33,031 bases of DNA from Halanaerobium saccharolyticum (GTDB lineage Bacteria > Bacillota > Halanaerobiia > Halanaerobiales > Halanaerobiaceae), in assembly GCF_003053565.1 (NCBI RefSeq), contig NZ_QAXS01000036.1, forward strand, positions 1 to 33,031. Reading direction: 5' to 3'. Below are positions 32,872 through 33,031 of this stretch, piece by piece. Below the pieces are notes generated by a model. That model was not told the DNA's origin and searched no databases. It saw nothing but the letters and a program-made list of their open reading frames with translations. Within the stretch, counting starts at the first letter, position 1; every line of letters starts with the position of its first letter. A program made the translations under genes and the position numbers.

Positions 32872-32903
32872 AAAAAAATCTACAGCTTTGACTATAGATT
32901 TTT
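32872..32903 (-). terminator. Terminator-like hairpin 21 bases upstream of flgB
   Basis: Arms ATCTACAG and CTATAGAT pair with one mismatch around the loop CTTTGA. A-runs and T-runs flank both sides, so it can act in either direction. On the minus strand it would end transcription of the right-edge gene. Because only 21 bases separate it from the flgB ATG, flagellar transcripts starting further upstream would have to pass through it. Confidence 0.55.
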
Positions 32904-32945
32904 AAATGTGCAGTCTGGCAGTCATAATAAAAATATGGCTCTTCG

Positions 32946-33029
32946 CTATTTAGTGTGGGTAATACAAATGGCATATATTAACATTAATGGTAATGCAAAA
33001 TTAAAAATTAGCATGAATGCAGTTTGAAA
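32946..33029 (-). CDS. C-terminal fragment of an unidentified gene at the right edge
   Basis: A minus-strand frame enters from the right edge and runs 27 codons (FQTAFMLIFNFALPLMLIYA and seven more residues) to TAG at 32946. It is hydrophobic and too short to identify. A terminator-like hairpin follows 43 bases later, which supports a real gene end. The bases just after the stop (GAAGAGCC, minus strand) could be an insertion-sequence end, but this is uncertain. A short chance frame in AT-rich DNA is a real alternative. Confidence 0.3.
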   Translation of the reverse strand, partial: FQTAFMLIFNFALPLMLIYAICITHTK

Positions 33030-33031
33030 TT

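Noticed and set aside
1-33031. CRISPR arrays, tRNA or rRNA genes, prophage
   Set aside because: No regularly spaced repeats, no cloverleaf or rRNA-like segments, and no phage genes seen; the window is filled by flagellar genes.

Overview
The window is almost entirely one flagellar gene cluster. From the right edge to position 998 it carries 37 genes, all on the minus strand, tightly packed with stop/start overlaps and strong GGAGG-type ribosome binding sites. The DNA is AT-rich and the proteins are rich in Lys, Glu, Asp and Gln. The gene order (flgB-flgC-fliE-fliF-fliG-fliH-fliI-fliJ ... fliK-flgD-flgE-flbD-motA-motB-fliL-fliM-fliY-fliO-fliP-fliQ-fliR-flhB-flhA-flhF-flhG ... fliA) is the Firmicutes fla/che layout. 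The cluster also encodes FlgA, FlgH and FlgI, the P- and L-ring proteins of outer-membrane bacteria. Together this suggests a diderm, low-GC Firmicute of the Halanaerobiales type; the taxonomic label is inferred from gene content only.

Layout in transcription order (right to left): rod and basal-body base (flgB, flgC, fliE, fliF, fliG); export ATPase complex (fliH, fliI, fliJ) and a MotE-like coiled-coil protein; hook construction (fliK, flgD, a conserved flagellar-operon protein, flgE); flbD, stator (motA, motB), fliL and switch (fliM, fliY); export gate (fliO, fliP, fliQ, fliR, flhB, flhA); placement and number control (flhF, flhG); a PilZ c-di-GMP protein, an unrecognised acidic-tailed membrane protein, the flagellar sigma factor fliA and fapA; then the distal rod (flgF, flgG), flgA, flgH, flgI and a one-domain flgJ. 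No chemotaxis genes, flagellin, cap, hook-junction genes or flgM are present, so the cell must encode those elsewhere.

Left of the flagellar genes is a separate unit, trpP, a tryptophan transporter with a consensus sigma-A promoter and a terminator. Its leader carries eleven GAG/UAG triplets, the last five regularly spaced across the Shine-Dalgarno and start codon. This looks like a binding site for the tryptophan-sensing RNA-binding protein TRAP and is the most interesting regulatory signal here.

The two edges hold gene fragments: a 27-codon N-terminus at the left edge (possibly an ISL3-type transposase) with its own strong promoter, and a 27-codon C-terminus at the right edge, followed by a terminator-like hairpin just in front of flgB. 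No gene-free stretch exceeds 300 bases. The longest gaps are 82-324, 23297-23474 (a possibly structured flgE leader) and 859-997 (the trpP regulatory region).
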